Source: an uncultured Clostridia bacterium (lineage in GTDB: Bacteria > Bacillota > Clostridia > UMGS1883). From it: DNA of 64,000 nt. Shown here piece by piece: positions 18,538 through 28,203 of this stretch (position 1 is the stretch's first letter; every line of letters starts with the position of its first letter). A model generated the notes under the pieces. That model searched no databases and had not been told where the DNA came from. It was given only the letters and a program-made list of their open reading frames with translations. Where the stretch lies: positions 71,233 through 135,232 of the forward strand of contig CAKSNY010000003.1 of assembly GCA_934476455.1 (NCBI GenBank). Reading direction: 5' to 3'. A program made the position numbers and the translations under genes.

Positions 18538-18891
18538 TTAATAAACTACGGCGTCGTCTGCGGTGTATCCGCCAAGTGAATTTTCTTTTACCTGTATACA
18601 AACAAAAGAAATATCACAATCGCTTGCCGCAAAGAAACGGCGATTTGCCGCAGGTGCAATTTTAAGCCAATCTCCGGCTGCGATTTCAATTTCTTCATCG
18701 TCAATTATAACTTTTCCTTTGCCGGAAAGTACGCCGTAAATTTCTTCGTTCTGCTTGTGAGAATGAAAAAAGGGAACATCCGCACCTGCGGGAAGGCGGT
18801 TGATGCTGATCTCGGCGCCGGTTAAAGCAAGCTTTTCGTAAAGCTCTGTTCCGGAATCGTTTCCGACATTTGTTTTTGTGTAGTTTTTCAC
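18538..18891 (-). CDS. small cupin-domain protein
   Basis: 117 residues forming one cupin barrel. Motif 1 reads HSHKQNEEIYGVLSGKG and motif 2 includes GDWLKIAPAANRR. The His and Glu of motif 1 are metal ligands in the family; motif 2 lacks a clear His, so metal binding may be reduced. Such proteins often act as small enzymes or sensors. It is divergent from the HxlR regulator with a 146-base gap, an arrangement that usually means the regulator controls the cupin gene. Confidence 0.82.
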   Translation of the reverse strand: MKNYTKTNVGNDSGTELYEKLALTGAEISINRLPAGADVPFFHSHKQNEEIYGVLSGKGKVIIDDEEIEIAAGDWLKIAPAANRRFFAASDCDISFVCIQVKENSLGGYTADDAVVY

Positions 18892-19037
18892 GGTATTGTA
18901 CCTCCTGAGATTTTTAGCAATTTTTTGCTTGTTTACAGTTTATCACCGTGTACATATAAAAACAAGTATGCACTTTTTTATAACTGTATATAATTTTTAA
19001 AATATGTGTTATAATACCTTTATGAGGTGATAAAAAT

Positions 19038-19376
19038 ATGAAAACAAAAGACGAATTGCCCGTGTGCCCGGTGGCAACAACGGTAGCCCTGATAGGCGGA
19101 AAATGGAAACTTCTTATTTTGCGCAACCTTAAGGCGCGCCCGTGGAGGTTTAATGAGCTGCAAAGGGATTTGGAGGGAATATCGCAAAAGGTGCTGACGG
19201 ACAGTCTGCGCCAGATGATTGACGACGGACTTGCCTACCGTAAGGATTATCACGAGCTGCCGCCGCGGGTGGAATACGGGCTTACGGGCCTCGGACGGGA
19301 AATGCTGCCCATTATAGACGCGCTTGCGGATTTCGGAAATTACTACAAGTCGGCTTTAAATATTAAAAACACATAA
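19038..19376 (+). CDS. HxlR-family transcription regulator
   Basis: 112 residues with a winged helix-turn-helix. The HxlR features are clear: conserved Cys near the start (LPVCPVATT), GGKWKLLILRNL, RFNELQRDLEGISQKVLTD, and the wing YHELPPRVEYGLT. Members often respond to electrophiles or oxidants through the Cys. A TATAAT box lies at 19010-19015. Its divergent neighbour is the cupin gene, the most likely target. Confidence 0.92.
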   Translation: MKTKDELPVCPVATTVALIGGKWKLLILRNLKARPWRFNELQRDLEGISQKVLTDSLRQMIDDGLAYRKDYHELPPRVEYGLTGLGREMLPIIDALADFGNYYKSALNIKNT

Positions 19377-19395
19377 TTGAGAAAGGGCTCTGAAG

Positions 19396-19432
19396 CCCCC
19401 GCCCGATTTTTATCGGCGGGGGTTATTTTTTT
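19396..19432 (+). terminator. terminator after the HxlR gene
   Basis: A G/C-rich stem (CCCCCGCCCGAT with ATCGGCGGGGG, one bulged C) is followed by TTATTTTTTT. Confidence 0.9.
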
Positions 19433-19473
19433 GTGCAGATGATAAAATGACCAATTCAGTTACATTTTGACAG

Positions 19474-19502
19474 TTGCAAATTATGTAAAATATTTTTATA
19501 AT
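19474..19502 (+). promoter_or_regulatory. promoter of locus B
   Basis: TTGCAA at 19474-19479 and TATAAT at 19497-19502 are spaced by 17 bases. A second -35-like TTGACA lies at 19467-19472. Confidence 0.6.
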
Positions 19503-19537
19503 AAAATAAAGACCTTAAAAGTATGAGGGTGAGAAGC

Positions 19538-21847
19538 ATGAAACGAATACGCTTTTTATCAAGAAATATCAAAGGCAGCGTCAGCGTGAAATATACCTGG
19601 CTGGAGCTGTTCTTTGTAATTTTGCTGGCAACGCTTATTTATTCCCTGACGGCAAATAACTATTCGACGCGGAAAATAGAAGATAATTTTGATAAGCTGA
19701 ATTTGGAATTATACAAAAAAATGCAGATGCAGTTTGACACCATGCTTAACAGCTTTTCGCAGACCGCTTTAGAGCTTGCAACAGACGCGGATATCGGGGC
19801 TTTGGCGATGCAGCGGGATGACAGTGCGCCGCACAGCCAAATTACGGCAATGGAGCATGCGCTTGCGAACAAAAGCGTAATTATGCGCAATGCCGAGGAC
19901 TATCACATTTACTTCAGCCGTTCCGGTATGATTGGTTCAACAGACGGGCTGTTCGGTGCGCAGGAATATTTTGAAACGCACTATTCGTATTTGAATTTGC
20001 GCGACAGCGAATGGCGGCGTTGGATTGTGTCGGATGCAGAGAAAGAGTACATAGCGGTTACGGGAACTGACGATCGCCGATATTTGCTTTTAAAATATCC
20101 GCTTTCGGGTACGGTACGTGAAATTGTTCCCTCAAGCTTGATTGTCGTACTGGAAGAATCCTGTATGCTTCGGTTCGCGCGGGATATTCCTTATTTTGAA
20201 AGCAGTATGATATATCTTACGGATTCGGACGGCGAAACGCTGTTTTGCCTGAAACCCGAGGGAATGGAAACACTGACAAACGGAGCGCTTAACAAAAGTG
20301 CAGACACCTTGCGCCTTGCGGGAAAGAGATTTCGCGTAATCAGGGCTGCATCGGCAAATACGGGCTGGCAGTTTGTTTTTTGCGTTCCGTCAAATATTTA
20401 TCGGGGGGATTTGTCCACGGTAAATTTCATTTTGTACGCAATGCTTCTGCTGTGTATATGTCTGGAGATTTTTGTGTTGTGGCGCTCGTACAACAGAAGC
20501 TATTCGCCGCTTAAGGGAATTGTCGGTATGATAGGAAGCGGAGAGGAGAAAGGCAACGAACTGGAAACAATCAGAAAGAGTATTACACAGATGATGGACG
20601 CCAAAAAGGAATATTCCAACCTGATTGATGAGCAAAAGGCGATAATCCGCAATAACTACCTTTATTTACTTATGAGCGGCGTTTTGGGTGAGCGTGAAAT
20701 GAAAGAGGAGGTATGGCAGGAAAAAGGCGTGGAATTTATACACCCGTTTTTTATGACAGCTTCGCTTTCACTTATGGAATACAGTGAGCTGTTCTACGAT
20801 TTGGACGAGCCGATAGACGATTCGCAGCGGTTTGATTTGATGAAGCTGATTGTGGAAAACATTTATAGTGACATTGCCGCAAAATACGGCTTGCACAGCT
20901 ATTTTGTTTCGATGGGGCGAAACTGCTTTGTTTTATTAAACCTTGCCGAAAAGGAAGATAAAGCGGCGGTTTTGGAAAGCTTTCGGGAAACGCAGCAGGC
21001 TGTGCAAAACCATTTTGACGTGCATTTTGCGGTTGCGCTGAGCGGTATTTACCGCGGGCTGTACGGTGTGCCGAGTACATATAAAGAAGCGCTGGAGGGG
21101 CTGGATTATATAGAGCTTATTGGCGAACCCGGAATTGTGGAATACGAGGAAGCCGCCGGAGACCGCGTTGCGCAGTATCGGCTTGAATACGATTTTTACA
21201 ACACGTTTTTTAAATTTATTAAGCAGCAGAAAGGCGAAGAGGCGTATCGGCTGGTGAAGCAGCGCTTGGATGAAAAGCTGTACGCGGCTGCGCCGTATAA
21301 AGCCATTGCTTATATGGTGTACGACGTCGTAAACCATATTTTGGGGCAGTTTCAGGAATATTTGACAGACAGCGAGCCTGTGGAGTATCTGTTTCGTATG
21401 ACGCTGGCAAGCCGTGAGGATATAGAAACGGCGGAGGAAAGAATAGGTCAGCTGATTTTTAAAATCTGCTCGGAAATTTCGGCGCGTGCAGACGCGGCAA
21501 ATCTTAAAGAAGCGAAGCACAAAGCGGTTGCGCAGAAGGTGCGTGAAACTATCGACCGCGATTACCGTAACACGGAATTAAACGTTACCGGTATTGCGGA
21601 TCGCCTTGGATTTTCCCGCGCATATATCTCCGGAATTTTTCAGGAGCAGTACGGCGAGGGCGTATTGGATTATTTAAACCGTGTGCGCTATGAAAAAGCG
21701 CGCGAAATGATTTTAACAACCAATCTTACTTTAACAAAAATTGCGGAGGCGACAGGCTTTGTCAGCATATCCACCTTTAACCGCGTATTTAAAAAGTACG
21801 AGGGCATTTCACCGGGGACATTCCGTAATCAGTATTTGGGTTATTAA
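19538..21847 (+). CDS. membrane-bound AraC-type transcription regulator, locus B
   Basis: 769 residues from ATG 19538, which follows a GGGTGAG site; the ATG at 19523 is less well placed. A membrane segment near residues 20-40, an extracellular sensor of about 240 residues, a second membrane segment near 290-310, a cytoplasmic linker and a C-terminal AraC domain (about 670-769, with TGFVSISTFNRVFKKYEG) make up the same layout as the regulator at 7638. It heads locus B and probably senses a product of the surface lyase and activates the binding-protein and SLH genes. It has its own promoter. Confidence 0.9.
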   Translation: MKRIRFLSRNIKGSVSVKYTWLELFFVILLATLIYSLTANNYSTRKIEDNFDKLNLELYKKMQMQFDTMLNSFSQTALELATDADIGALAMQRDDSAPHSQITAMEHALANKSVIMRNAEDYHIYFSRSGMIGSTDGLFGAQEYFETHYSYLNLRDSEWRRWIVSDAEKEYIAVTGTDDRRYLLLKYPLSGTVREIVPSSLIVVLEESCMLRFARDIPYFESSMIYLTDSDGETLFCLKPEGMETLTNGALNKSADTLRLAGKRFRVIRAASANTGWQFVFCVPSNIYRGDLSTVNFILYAMLLLCICLEIFVLWRSYNRSYSPLKGIVGMIGSGEEKGNELETIRKSITQMMDAKKEYSNLIDEQKAIIRNNYLYLLMSGVLGEREMKEEVWQEKGVEFIHPFFMTASLSLMEYSELFYDLDEPIDDSQRFDLMKLIVENIYSDIAAKYGLHSYFVSMGRNCFVLLNLAEKEDKAAVLESFRETQQAVQNHFDVHFAVALSGIYRGLYGVPSTYKEALEGLDYIELIGEPGIVEYEEAAGDRVAQYRLEYDFYNTFFKFIKQQKGEEAYRLVKQRLDEKLYAAAPYKAIAYMVYDVVNHILGQFQEYLTDSEPVEYLFRMTLASREDIETAEERIGQLIFKICSEISARADAANLKEAKHKAVAQKVRETIDRDYRNTELNVTGIADRLGFSRAYISGIFQEQYGEGVLDYLNRVRYEKAREMILTTNLTLTKIAEATGFVSISTFNRVFKKYEGISPGTFRNQYLGY

Positions 21848-21911
21848 CAGATAAAAAACCGCTTTTTTGCGTTTTGTTTACAAAGTGAACGGTACGAAAA
21901 CATTTTGCAGA

Positions 21912-21940
21912 TTGCGCAGGGGCGGGCGGCAGATTATAAT
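21912..21940 (+). promoter_or_regulatory. promoter of the locus B structural genes
   Basis: TTGCGC (21912-21917) and TATAAT (21935-21940) are spaced by 17 bases. The poor -35 box suggests dependence on the upstream AraC-type activator. Confidence 0.55.
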
Positions 21941-21976
21941 AAAATCACAGTAAAATCCGAGAGAGGAGGAGCACAG

Positions 21977-23566
21977 GTGAAAAAAAGGCTTTGTGCCGCA
22001 CTTCTGATTTGCGCTGCGGCGCTATGGAGCGGCTGCGGAGGAAAAAAAACGGATTTACATTCGCAAAAGGCGGACAAATCCTCCGTTTATCCGATGAAAA
22101 CAAAAACACATCTGACAATTTATTGCTCGATTGACGACGCCATCGCCGCGCAGACTGAGGACATAAATACAAGCCCGTTCAAGCTTGCCCTTGAAAAACA
22201 AACGGGTATTGCGTTTAAATACGTATTTATGCCCCGCGGGCAGGAAAAGTCCGGACTGGAGCTTATGATTGCGTCAAACAATATGACAGATATCGTAGAA
22301 TACGGGTTTTTTAAGAACGGCCCGGCAAAAGCTGTTCAGGATGGCATAATTGAAAGGCTTGATACGTATATTGAGAGGTTTTCTCCCAATTTAAACAAAT
22401 ATCTTGACAGCTCGCCCGAAATTCGGAAAATGATTACCACAAGCGAGGGTAATTATTACTATTATCCTTTTATCCGCGGCGATTCAAAGTTGACGGTATA
22501 TCGCGGCGGTATGATAAGAAAGGACGTGTTAGACAGCGCGGGCGTAGCAGTGCCGGAAACCATAGAAGAATGGGAAACCGCACTTGCCGCGCTTAAGAAC
22601 GCGGGGTTTGAAGCGCCGCTGACTATGGAACTGGGCGATTCAAAGCATGACCGTACAAGCGCTTTTGTCGGCGCTTTCGGTGTTGCCGGTACATATTTTG
22701 TAGAGGACGGCACGGTGAAATTCGGTCCGTATGAAAAGGAATACGGAGATTATCTGAGGCTGCTTGCAAAATGGTACCGGAACGGGTGGCTTGACAATGA
22801 TTTTCGCAACCATAAACAGGAACGCATTTTCAATATGGTTTTGAATAATCAAATCGGCGCTATGTTCGGTACCGGCGGCGGAGAACTGGGCGTTTTGACT
22901 ACGGCGTTAAAACGCGTAAATCCCAAGGCGGAATTGGTGCCTGTAAAATATCCCGTGATGAAAAAGGGCGAACGCCCGAAATTCGGACACAGAGAGGGAA
23001 AAATCGGGCAGACGGGGTATTCTATTACCACCGATTGTATCGACAAAGAAACGGCGGCGCGGTTTTTGGACTTTGCATACGGAGAGCAAGGGCATATGCT
23101 GTACAATTTCGGCGTTGAGGGAGAGTCTTATGAATGGAAGAACGGCTACCCAACCTATACGCCCAAAATAATGGATTATGAACAAAACGGACACCTCAGT
23201 GTGCAGGAGGCGATGAGCCGTTATATGCGCGCCTATACGCCTGATGCATACGTGCAGGACAAACGCTACATAGAACAGTATTATCAGCTTCCGGAACAGA
23301 AGCAGGCGCTAAAGCTTTGGATGGATACCGATGCGCAGAAATATCGGTTTCCGGATGTTTCATACACGGCGGAAGAATATGAAGAGCTTACGGAGATTGA
23401 CGACGCCGTGCAGACATATATGTTTGAAATGGTTTACAAGTTTGTTTCCGGGCAGGAGGCGCTTGAAAACCTTGATAAATATTTTAATCGGCTCGGGCAG
23501 CTTGGAATAGAGAGGGCGATTGCCATCAGGCAGAGGGCTTACGAGCGGTACCAAAATCAGAAATAA
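21977..23566 (+). CDS. oligosaccharide-binding lipoprotein, LplA type (first of two in locus B)
   Basis: 529 residues from GTG 21977, with AGGAGG seven bases upstream; the open frame reaches back to an ATG at 21905 but that would add a non-signal N-terminus. The lipobox is LWSGC. The long family 1 binding-protein fold has the YPMKTKTHLTIYCS entry typical of large LplA-like proteins of uronide systems. It is homologous along its length to the lipoprotein at 37237 in the same locus. It is separated from the permease genes by about 15 kb of surface-protein genes. It may feed the same permease pair with a different ligand. Confidence 0.88.
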   Translation: MKKRLCAALLICAAALWSGCGGKKTDLHSQKADKSSVYPMKTKTHLTIYCSIDDAIAAQTEDINTSPFKLALEKQTGIAFKYVFMPRGQEKSGLELMIASNNMTDIVEYGFFKNGPAKAVQDGIIERLDTYIERFSPNLNKYLDSSPEIRKMITTSEGNYYYYPFIRGDSKLTVYRGGMIRKDVLDSAGVAVPETIEEWETALAALKNAGFEAPLTMELGDSKHDRTSAFVGAFGVAGTYFVEDGTVKFGPYEKEYGDYLRLLAKWYRNGWLDNDFRNHKQERIFNMVLNNQIGAMFGTGGGELGVLTTALKRVNPKAELVPVKYPVMKKGERPKFGHREGKIGQTGYSITTDCIDKETAARFLDFAYGEQGHMLYNFGVEGESYEWKNGYPTYTPKIMDYEQNGHLSVQEAMSRYMRAYTPDAYVQDKRYIEQYYQLPEQKQALKLWMDTDAQKYRFPDVSYTAEEYEELTEIDDAVQTYMFEMVYKFVSGQEALENLDKYFNRLGQLGIERAIAIRQRAYERYQNQK

Positions 23567-23599
23567 AATACGGAAGGGAAGAGGAGAGGAATAAACGAT

Positions 23600-26212
23600 A
23601 TGAAAAAAGCGGCAGTATTATTTATGGTATGCCTGTTTTTCCTTACAGGAAACCAAATTGTTTTCGCACAGGAAAAAGCAGTGTTTGAAGTAGCGGGGCT
23701 TGGCTTGATATCAGCCGATGAAACGGACGAAGCGTCGCTTGCAAAGCCGCTTGACCGCGGCGAAATGGCAGACATCCTCGCAAGACTGCTGGGGATTGCA
23801 AATGTGGGTGTTGAGCTGAGGTCAAGCTTTTCGGACGTTACACTCGAAAACAAGCACTACCAAAGCGTTGCATTTTTGGAAACGATGGGGCTTATTTACG
23901 GCGACGGCAACGGTCTGTACCGACCGAATGACATTGTCAGCGGTATGGAGGCGGTAAAACCGCTTGTTTCCTGTCTTGGGTATGACTTTGTGGCAATCAG
24001 AAACGGCGGCTACCCCGACGGATATTTAAAAACCGCAACGTCTTTGCGGCTGCTGAGCGGTACTGGGCTGAAGGAACAAGTGACGCGTCTTGATTACATA
24101 CGTATGATTTATAACGCGCTGGACTTAGAATTGCTTGAGCCGACTACCAACAATTCCGGCTTGGGGTATCAGCTGACAGAGGGCAAAACGCTGCGCAGCG
24201 TTTTGGAAACACAGGGCAAAACGAAGGTTGTATCGGGCAGCGGTGTAATCAGTTCGACATATGAAGCATATCTTGACCGTGCGAACAGCCATCTTGAAAA
24301 GGATGAACTGGAGATAGACGGCGTTACCTATCATACGGGAAAGGTTGACGCTGAGCAGTATTTCGGAATGTTGGTGGAATATTACGCCGTATATGATACC
24401 GATTCTGACGAATATACGCTGACAAGCGTTCGTCCGAGTGCGCAAAACGAGGTAACAGACGTTGCTGCGGCAGATTTTCTCGAAGCCTCGGGCGGTGTTT
24501 TTCGCTATGAAAACTCTTACGGCACAAAATGGGTAAACTATGCTGCGGGCGCACGCGTGATATATAACGGCCGTCCGTTAAAAAGCTACCGTGATTCCGA
24601 CATTCGGGCGGATAACGGGTCTTTTCGCCTGATAGACAATAACGGCGACGGCAGTGCCGAAATCATACTTATTACAGATTATAAAAGCGGAATGCTTGAA
24701 AAAGTAAAAAATGATGTTTTGTATTTTGAACGCGGAGAGAATGCCGGAAGTATAAGTTCCATTGCGATTGATACGGAAAATTCCGACGTGCGGTATTGTC
24801 TGCGCGATGGAAACGGAAACCACATTACACCATCGGAGCTTAAGCCGGGAAGCGTTATCTCGATTGCGGCATCGCAGGACGGCAGCCGTTACGAACTGAT
24901 TGCGTCGGAAGGAAAAGCAGAGGGCGTTATAAGCGGTATGTCCGATGACGACGGCTTTGAAATCGGCGGTAAATGGTACAAGGCGGAAAAAGGAAAGCAA
25001 ACGGAATATTCGGTCAACGACGATGTGACGGTATATCTGAATTTTGAAGGGTACATTGTAAAAATGAGCAGCAGAAGCCCGAACAAGCGCTACGGCTATG
25101 TTATAGCAACGGAACAAAAGGGGCTTGGAAGCCCGAAGGTTAAAATGCTGATGGCGGGAACGCTCAAAGCAGAAGAAAAGATTGACGACAGCGACCCCGA
25201 CAATCCCGTAACAACGCGGATACTGCGCGCTGGAAATTCGGATGTAGAGGTATATTACCTGGCAAAACGCGTAACGGTTGACGGGGTAACGTACGGCTCA
25301 AAAGAAGCGCTGACAAAGCTTTCATGCGGGCTGCCGCTTGAATATGAACTGGACGGCGACGGCAACGTGCGGCGCGTGTATTATCCCGAAAAAAGCGGAA
25401 TCGGAGAAGAGCGATATTATAACTCTTACGAAAAGACCTTTGGCAGACTGGGTGATTCCGTGTTTGCAACAAACGAGGAAACACAGGTTATTTGCGTGCC
25501 GATAAACGGAGCGACCGATCGCCGCGATTTACTGGCAAAAATTGAAATGAACGAGGACGGGCAAAAGTACACCATTTCCGGTTACGACGTAAACGAAAAC
25601 ACCGGCTATGCCGACCTTGTTGTATTGCAAGCGGCACTTTCCGCCGACGCTATGGGAGAGATAAATTCGGAAAACAAGGTAGCGGTTGCGGAAAAAGCAG
25701 CTTGGGTTATTGACGAAAACGGCGAAGAACGGCTGCGCATTGATTTTTGGTCAGACGGTAAAAAAATGTCGTACTATACGTCAAACGTTTTACCGGTATC
25801 GCAGGCAGACGCCCTGCGTTCGGGAACTGTATTTAAATATGTACTTACCAATGCGGACGAAATAGGCAAGGTAGAAATCTGGCAGCAGCTTTCCCCCGAG
25901 CCGCCGTGGTATGCGTCCGGCTCGCAGGAGGTATCTATGGGGCTGTACGGCCCGATAGAGTCTATAGACTTTGACGAATTGTCTTACGAAAAGAACCGTT
26001 TTGTTCATAAAATGACGGTTCGAACAGGACAAGATTCGTTTACAACTGTCGATATCAATGTTCGCAACACCCCTGATATATATCTGTATCGCTCGGCGGA
26101 AAAGAAAATATCGGTAATTGACCCCGAGGAAATGCTATCCGGCGGAATGGACAGGAAAGTTTACGGTACAATTGTCAGCGATAATGCAGTGGTATTTGTT
26201 GTTGTAGAATAG
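23600..26212 (+). CDS. secreted protein with N-terminal SLH repeats, ~870-residue family
   Basis: 870 residues. The signal peptide ends near NQIVFA. SLH-like repeats occupy about residues 30-180, including a GGYPDGYLK motif shared with the protein at 3209. The remaining ~690 residues are beta-rich with several Asp/Asn/Gly turns (for example DNNGDGSAEI, possibly calcium-binding) and no catalytic motif I recognise. Its position just after a binding lipoprotein and before the adhesin-like proteins repeats that of its paralogue in locus A. It is probably wall-bound. The last codons and following ribosome site recur as a fossil at 28153-28212. Confidence 0.85.
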   Translation: MKKAAVLFMVCLFFLTGNQIVFAQEKAVFEVAGLGLISADETDEASLAKPLDRGEMADILARLLGIANVGVELRSSFSDVTLENKHYQSVAFLETMGLIYGDGNGLYRPNDIVSGMEAVKPLVSCLGYDFVAIRNGGYPDGYLKTATSLRLLSGTGLKEQVTRLDYIRMIYNALDLELLEPTTNNSGLGYQLTEGKTLRSVLETQGKTKVVSGSGVISSTYEAYLDRANSHLEKDELEIDGVTYHTGKVDAEQYFGMLVEYYAVYDTDSDEYTLTSVRPSAQNEVTDVAAADFLEASGGVFRYENSYGTKWVNYAAGARVIYNGRPLKSYRDSDIRADNGSFRLIDNNGDGSAEIILITDYKSGMLEKVKNDVLYFERGENAGSISSIAIDTENSDVRYCLRDGNGNHITPSELKPGSVISIAASQDGSRYELIASEGKAEGVISGMSDDDGFEIGGKWYKAEKGKQTEYSVNDDVTVYLNFEGYIVKMSSRSPNKRYGYVIATEQKGLGSPKVKMLMAGTLKAEEKIDDSDPDNPVTTRILRAGNSDVEVYYLAKRVTVDGVTYGSKEALTKLSCGLPLEYELDGDGNVRRVYYPEKSGIGEERYYNSYEKTFGRLGDSVFATNEETQVICVPINGATDRRDLLAKIEMNEDGQKYTISGYDVNENTGYADLVVLQAALSADAMGEINSENKVAVAEKAAWVIDENGEERLRIDFWSDGKKMSYYTSNVLPVSQADALRSGTVFKYVLTNADEIGKVEIWQQLSPEPPWYASGSQEVSMGLYGPIESIDFDELSYEKNRFVHKMTVRTGQDSFTTVDINVRNTPDIYLYRSAEKKISVIDPEEMLSGGMDRKVYGTIVSDNAVVFVVVE

Positions 26213-27830
26213 GAGGATAATATGAAGATGAAAAAAGTAGTATCAATTGTTCTGGCATGGCTTATGCTTCTTACGGTTGTACCTGTTTCCGCAAATGGTG
26301 CGGAAACGGCGTTTGAAGCGGTTTATGAAGATTTCAACTATTACGAAACAGAAGATTTTCTGCGCTCGGAATATACGGCAAGCCCACAAAATTATGCGGA
26401 TTTTTTGTCGGTTCGGACGGAAAACTCGCAGCTTGTGTTAAATGCCACGGGCGAATCGGGGGAAGCTGCATCATTTACCAAAAAGCTTCTTGCAAGTGCA
26501 GACAGCGGCACATTTGTACTGGAAACAAAGTATACCCGTACGGGTGCGGGCGCAGAGATTGCACTTACCGCAGCGGACGGCTCGGCAGTTGTTACGGCGC
26601 AGCATACGGAAGGCGGCTCGGTAGTGCTTTGCGGCACCGACACGGGAATTTCAGTTTCCGATTCCGAAACGGTGCTTCGTATGACGGTAAATTTGGATGC
26701 ACAGACCGCCTCGGTAAGCGTTTATGACGGGCAGGGCGCAAACAAACAAAGCAGCGGTGAAATAAGTATAACCGCAGCTGCACTGAACGGTTATCGGCTT
26801 GGAACTGCGCCGGTATCGGGCGGAGAAAGCATTTGCTACGATTACCTTTACATATGGAAAGAAGCGGACGCCCCGGAGGAGATAGGTAAGGATAACGGCG
26901 GGTTCGGTGAAAAAGCCGTAACCGTTTACCAAGACCCATTTGGTTATGCATTGGATGCAACAGACACCGGATACACCTACAGAGAGCAAAGCAGCGGACA
27001 CGGAGAGCTTGTCTATACAAACGGCTATCCTACCGTAATAAGAAAAACAGATACGGTGCAGTCTAAGGGAAAAAATGACGCGAGGATGACGCGCGCCGTT
27101 CCTGTGGCAACCGACGGGCAGCCTCTAAACGGGAAAATTCGCGTGGAGCTTTCCTATGAGGTTGATGTTACAAAGAAAAGCGTGTTCTATGCGGATTTTA
27201 AATGCACCGCGATGCTAGACGAATTTAATGCAAACACAAACGGCAAGGTAAAGCTCAATTTTGCTGGCTACAGCATCTACGGCGACTGGAGCGCCGCAGA
27301 CGGCGGACGGCGGGATTTTGTCTTTGATATTGATTACACAAACCAGAAAGTAAAAATAACGTTTAACGGAAAACCGCTGAAAAAGAACACAGGCGAAGTG
27401 GTTTTTGAAAATGACTTTAAAACCGAAAGCGCTTCGTGGGGAGAGTTTGAGATTCAGAACAGATGCAGAAACAATACGCCCAAGAACGATGCAAACGCAA
27501 CGCCGGAGGGAAGCGTGGGCTCCGCACTTTCTGTAAGAAAGTTTAAAATAAGCCGAATTGAAAAAGGGCAGGGAAGCATACTTCTTCAAAAGCTTGGAGG
27601 GCTTACAGCCGGCAGCATAACGCCCAGTCCCGATGCGGTGACCGAGAATCTTACCCTGCCGAATGAGATAGACGGGGCAGCTGTTACGTGGCGGTCGAAT
27701 AAACCGTCTGTTATATCGGCGGACGGAACGGTAACAACGCCGGCAACAGGTGACGAAACGGTTATCCTTTCCGCAACAGCGGAAGATGCGGGCGTAAAGG
27801 TAATTAAAACATTTGAACTTACAGCTTCCG
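26183..27830 (+). repeat. first copy of a ~1.65 kb tandem duplication
   Basis: This segment matches 28174-29821 at a constant offset of 1991 bases. It starts inside the 3' end of the SLH gene and runs through the first ~535 codons of the gene at 26222. The first ~700 bases are almost identical; a patch near 27180-27450 is more diverged. The right end is where the two sequences stop aligning by eye. Confidence 0.9.
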
Positions 27831-28126
27831 GCGCAAATATTACCTATACACCCGATGAAAACGGCAGTATCGCAGTTGCCCTTTCAGGCTTGAACACCAC
27901 CGGGCTTAATTCATTTGCATTTGCTACAGCAGTTTACAGTGTAACAAACAGCGAAATTATTTTGAAAAAGGTATATGTTGATAACATCGCGTGCACAGCA
28001 GGCGAGAGGCTTGACTACAGTAAAACGCTTCCTGCGGTGAGCGGACAAAAAATAAAAACATTTGTATTTGCCAATTTGAGAAATTTAACCCCCGTAAAAA
28101 TTAACGGAGAATATACCGTACAATAA
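26222..28126 (+). CDS. secreted adhesin-like protein with bacterial Ig domain
   Basis: 634 residues. A signal peptide (to about residue 27) precedes two LamG-like beta sandwiches (about 30-215 and 235-450), then an atrophied bacterial Ig-like domain (about 457-535, with the AVTWRSNKPSVIS signature). The last ~85 residues form a module also found at the C-terminus of the protein at 5846. There are no SLH repeats. Its first ~535 residues are nearly the same as those of the next protein, so this gene arose by tandem duplication and has a different tail. A glycan-binding role outside the cell is inferred from the modules. Confidence 0.85.
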   Translation: MKMKKVVSIVLAWLMLLTVVPVSANGAETAFEAVYEDFNYYETEDFLRSEYTASPQNYADFLSVRTENSQLVLNATGESGEAASFTKKLLASADSGTFVLETKYTRTGAGAEIALTAADGSAVVTAQHTEGGSVVLCGTDTGISVSDSETVLRMTVNLDAQTASVSVYDGQGANKQSSGEISITAAALNGYRLGTAPVSGGESICYDYLYIWKEADAPEEIGKDNGGFGEKAVTVYQDPFGYALDATDTGYTYREQSSGHGELVYTNGYPTVIRKTDTVQSKGKNDARMTRAVPVATDGQPLNGKIRVELSYEVDVTKKSVFYADFKCTAMLDEFNANTNGKVKLNFAGYSIYGDWSAADGGRRDFVFDIDYTNQKVKITFNGKPLKKNTGEVVFENDFKTESASWGEFEIQNRCRNNTPKNDANATPEGSVGSALSVRKFKISRIEKGQGSILLQKLGGLTAGSITPSPDAVTENLTLPNEIDGAAVTWRSNKPSVISADGTVTTPATGDETVILSATAEDAGVKVIKTFELTASGANITYTPDENGSIAVALSGLNTTGLNSFAFATAVYSVTNSEIILKKVYVDNIACTAGERLDYSKTLPAVSGQKIKTFVFANLRNLTPVKINGEYTVQ

Positions 28127-28152
28127 ATTTTACTGCTTGAAAGGCTTTTTAT

Positions 28153-28203
28153 ATGAAAAAGTATGCACTGACCAATGCAGTGGTATTTGTGGTTGTAGAG
28201 TAG
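28153..28203 (+). pseudogene. fossil 3' end of the SLH gene
   Basis: A 16-codon frame from ATG 28153 ends in NAVVFVVVE and a stop, identical to the end of the SLH gene at 23600, and is followed by the same AGGAGGATAAT ribosome site. It marks the left border of the second duplication copy and is unlikely to be a gene. Confidence 0.85.

Noticed and set aside
26222..28126. Possible assembly duplication of 26183-27830
   Set aside because: The two copies differ at many scattered positions and in their tails, so a simple assembly artefact is unlikely, although not excluded.
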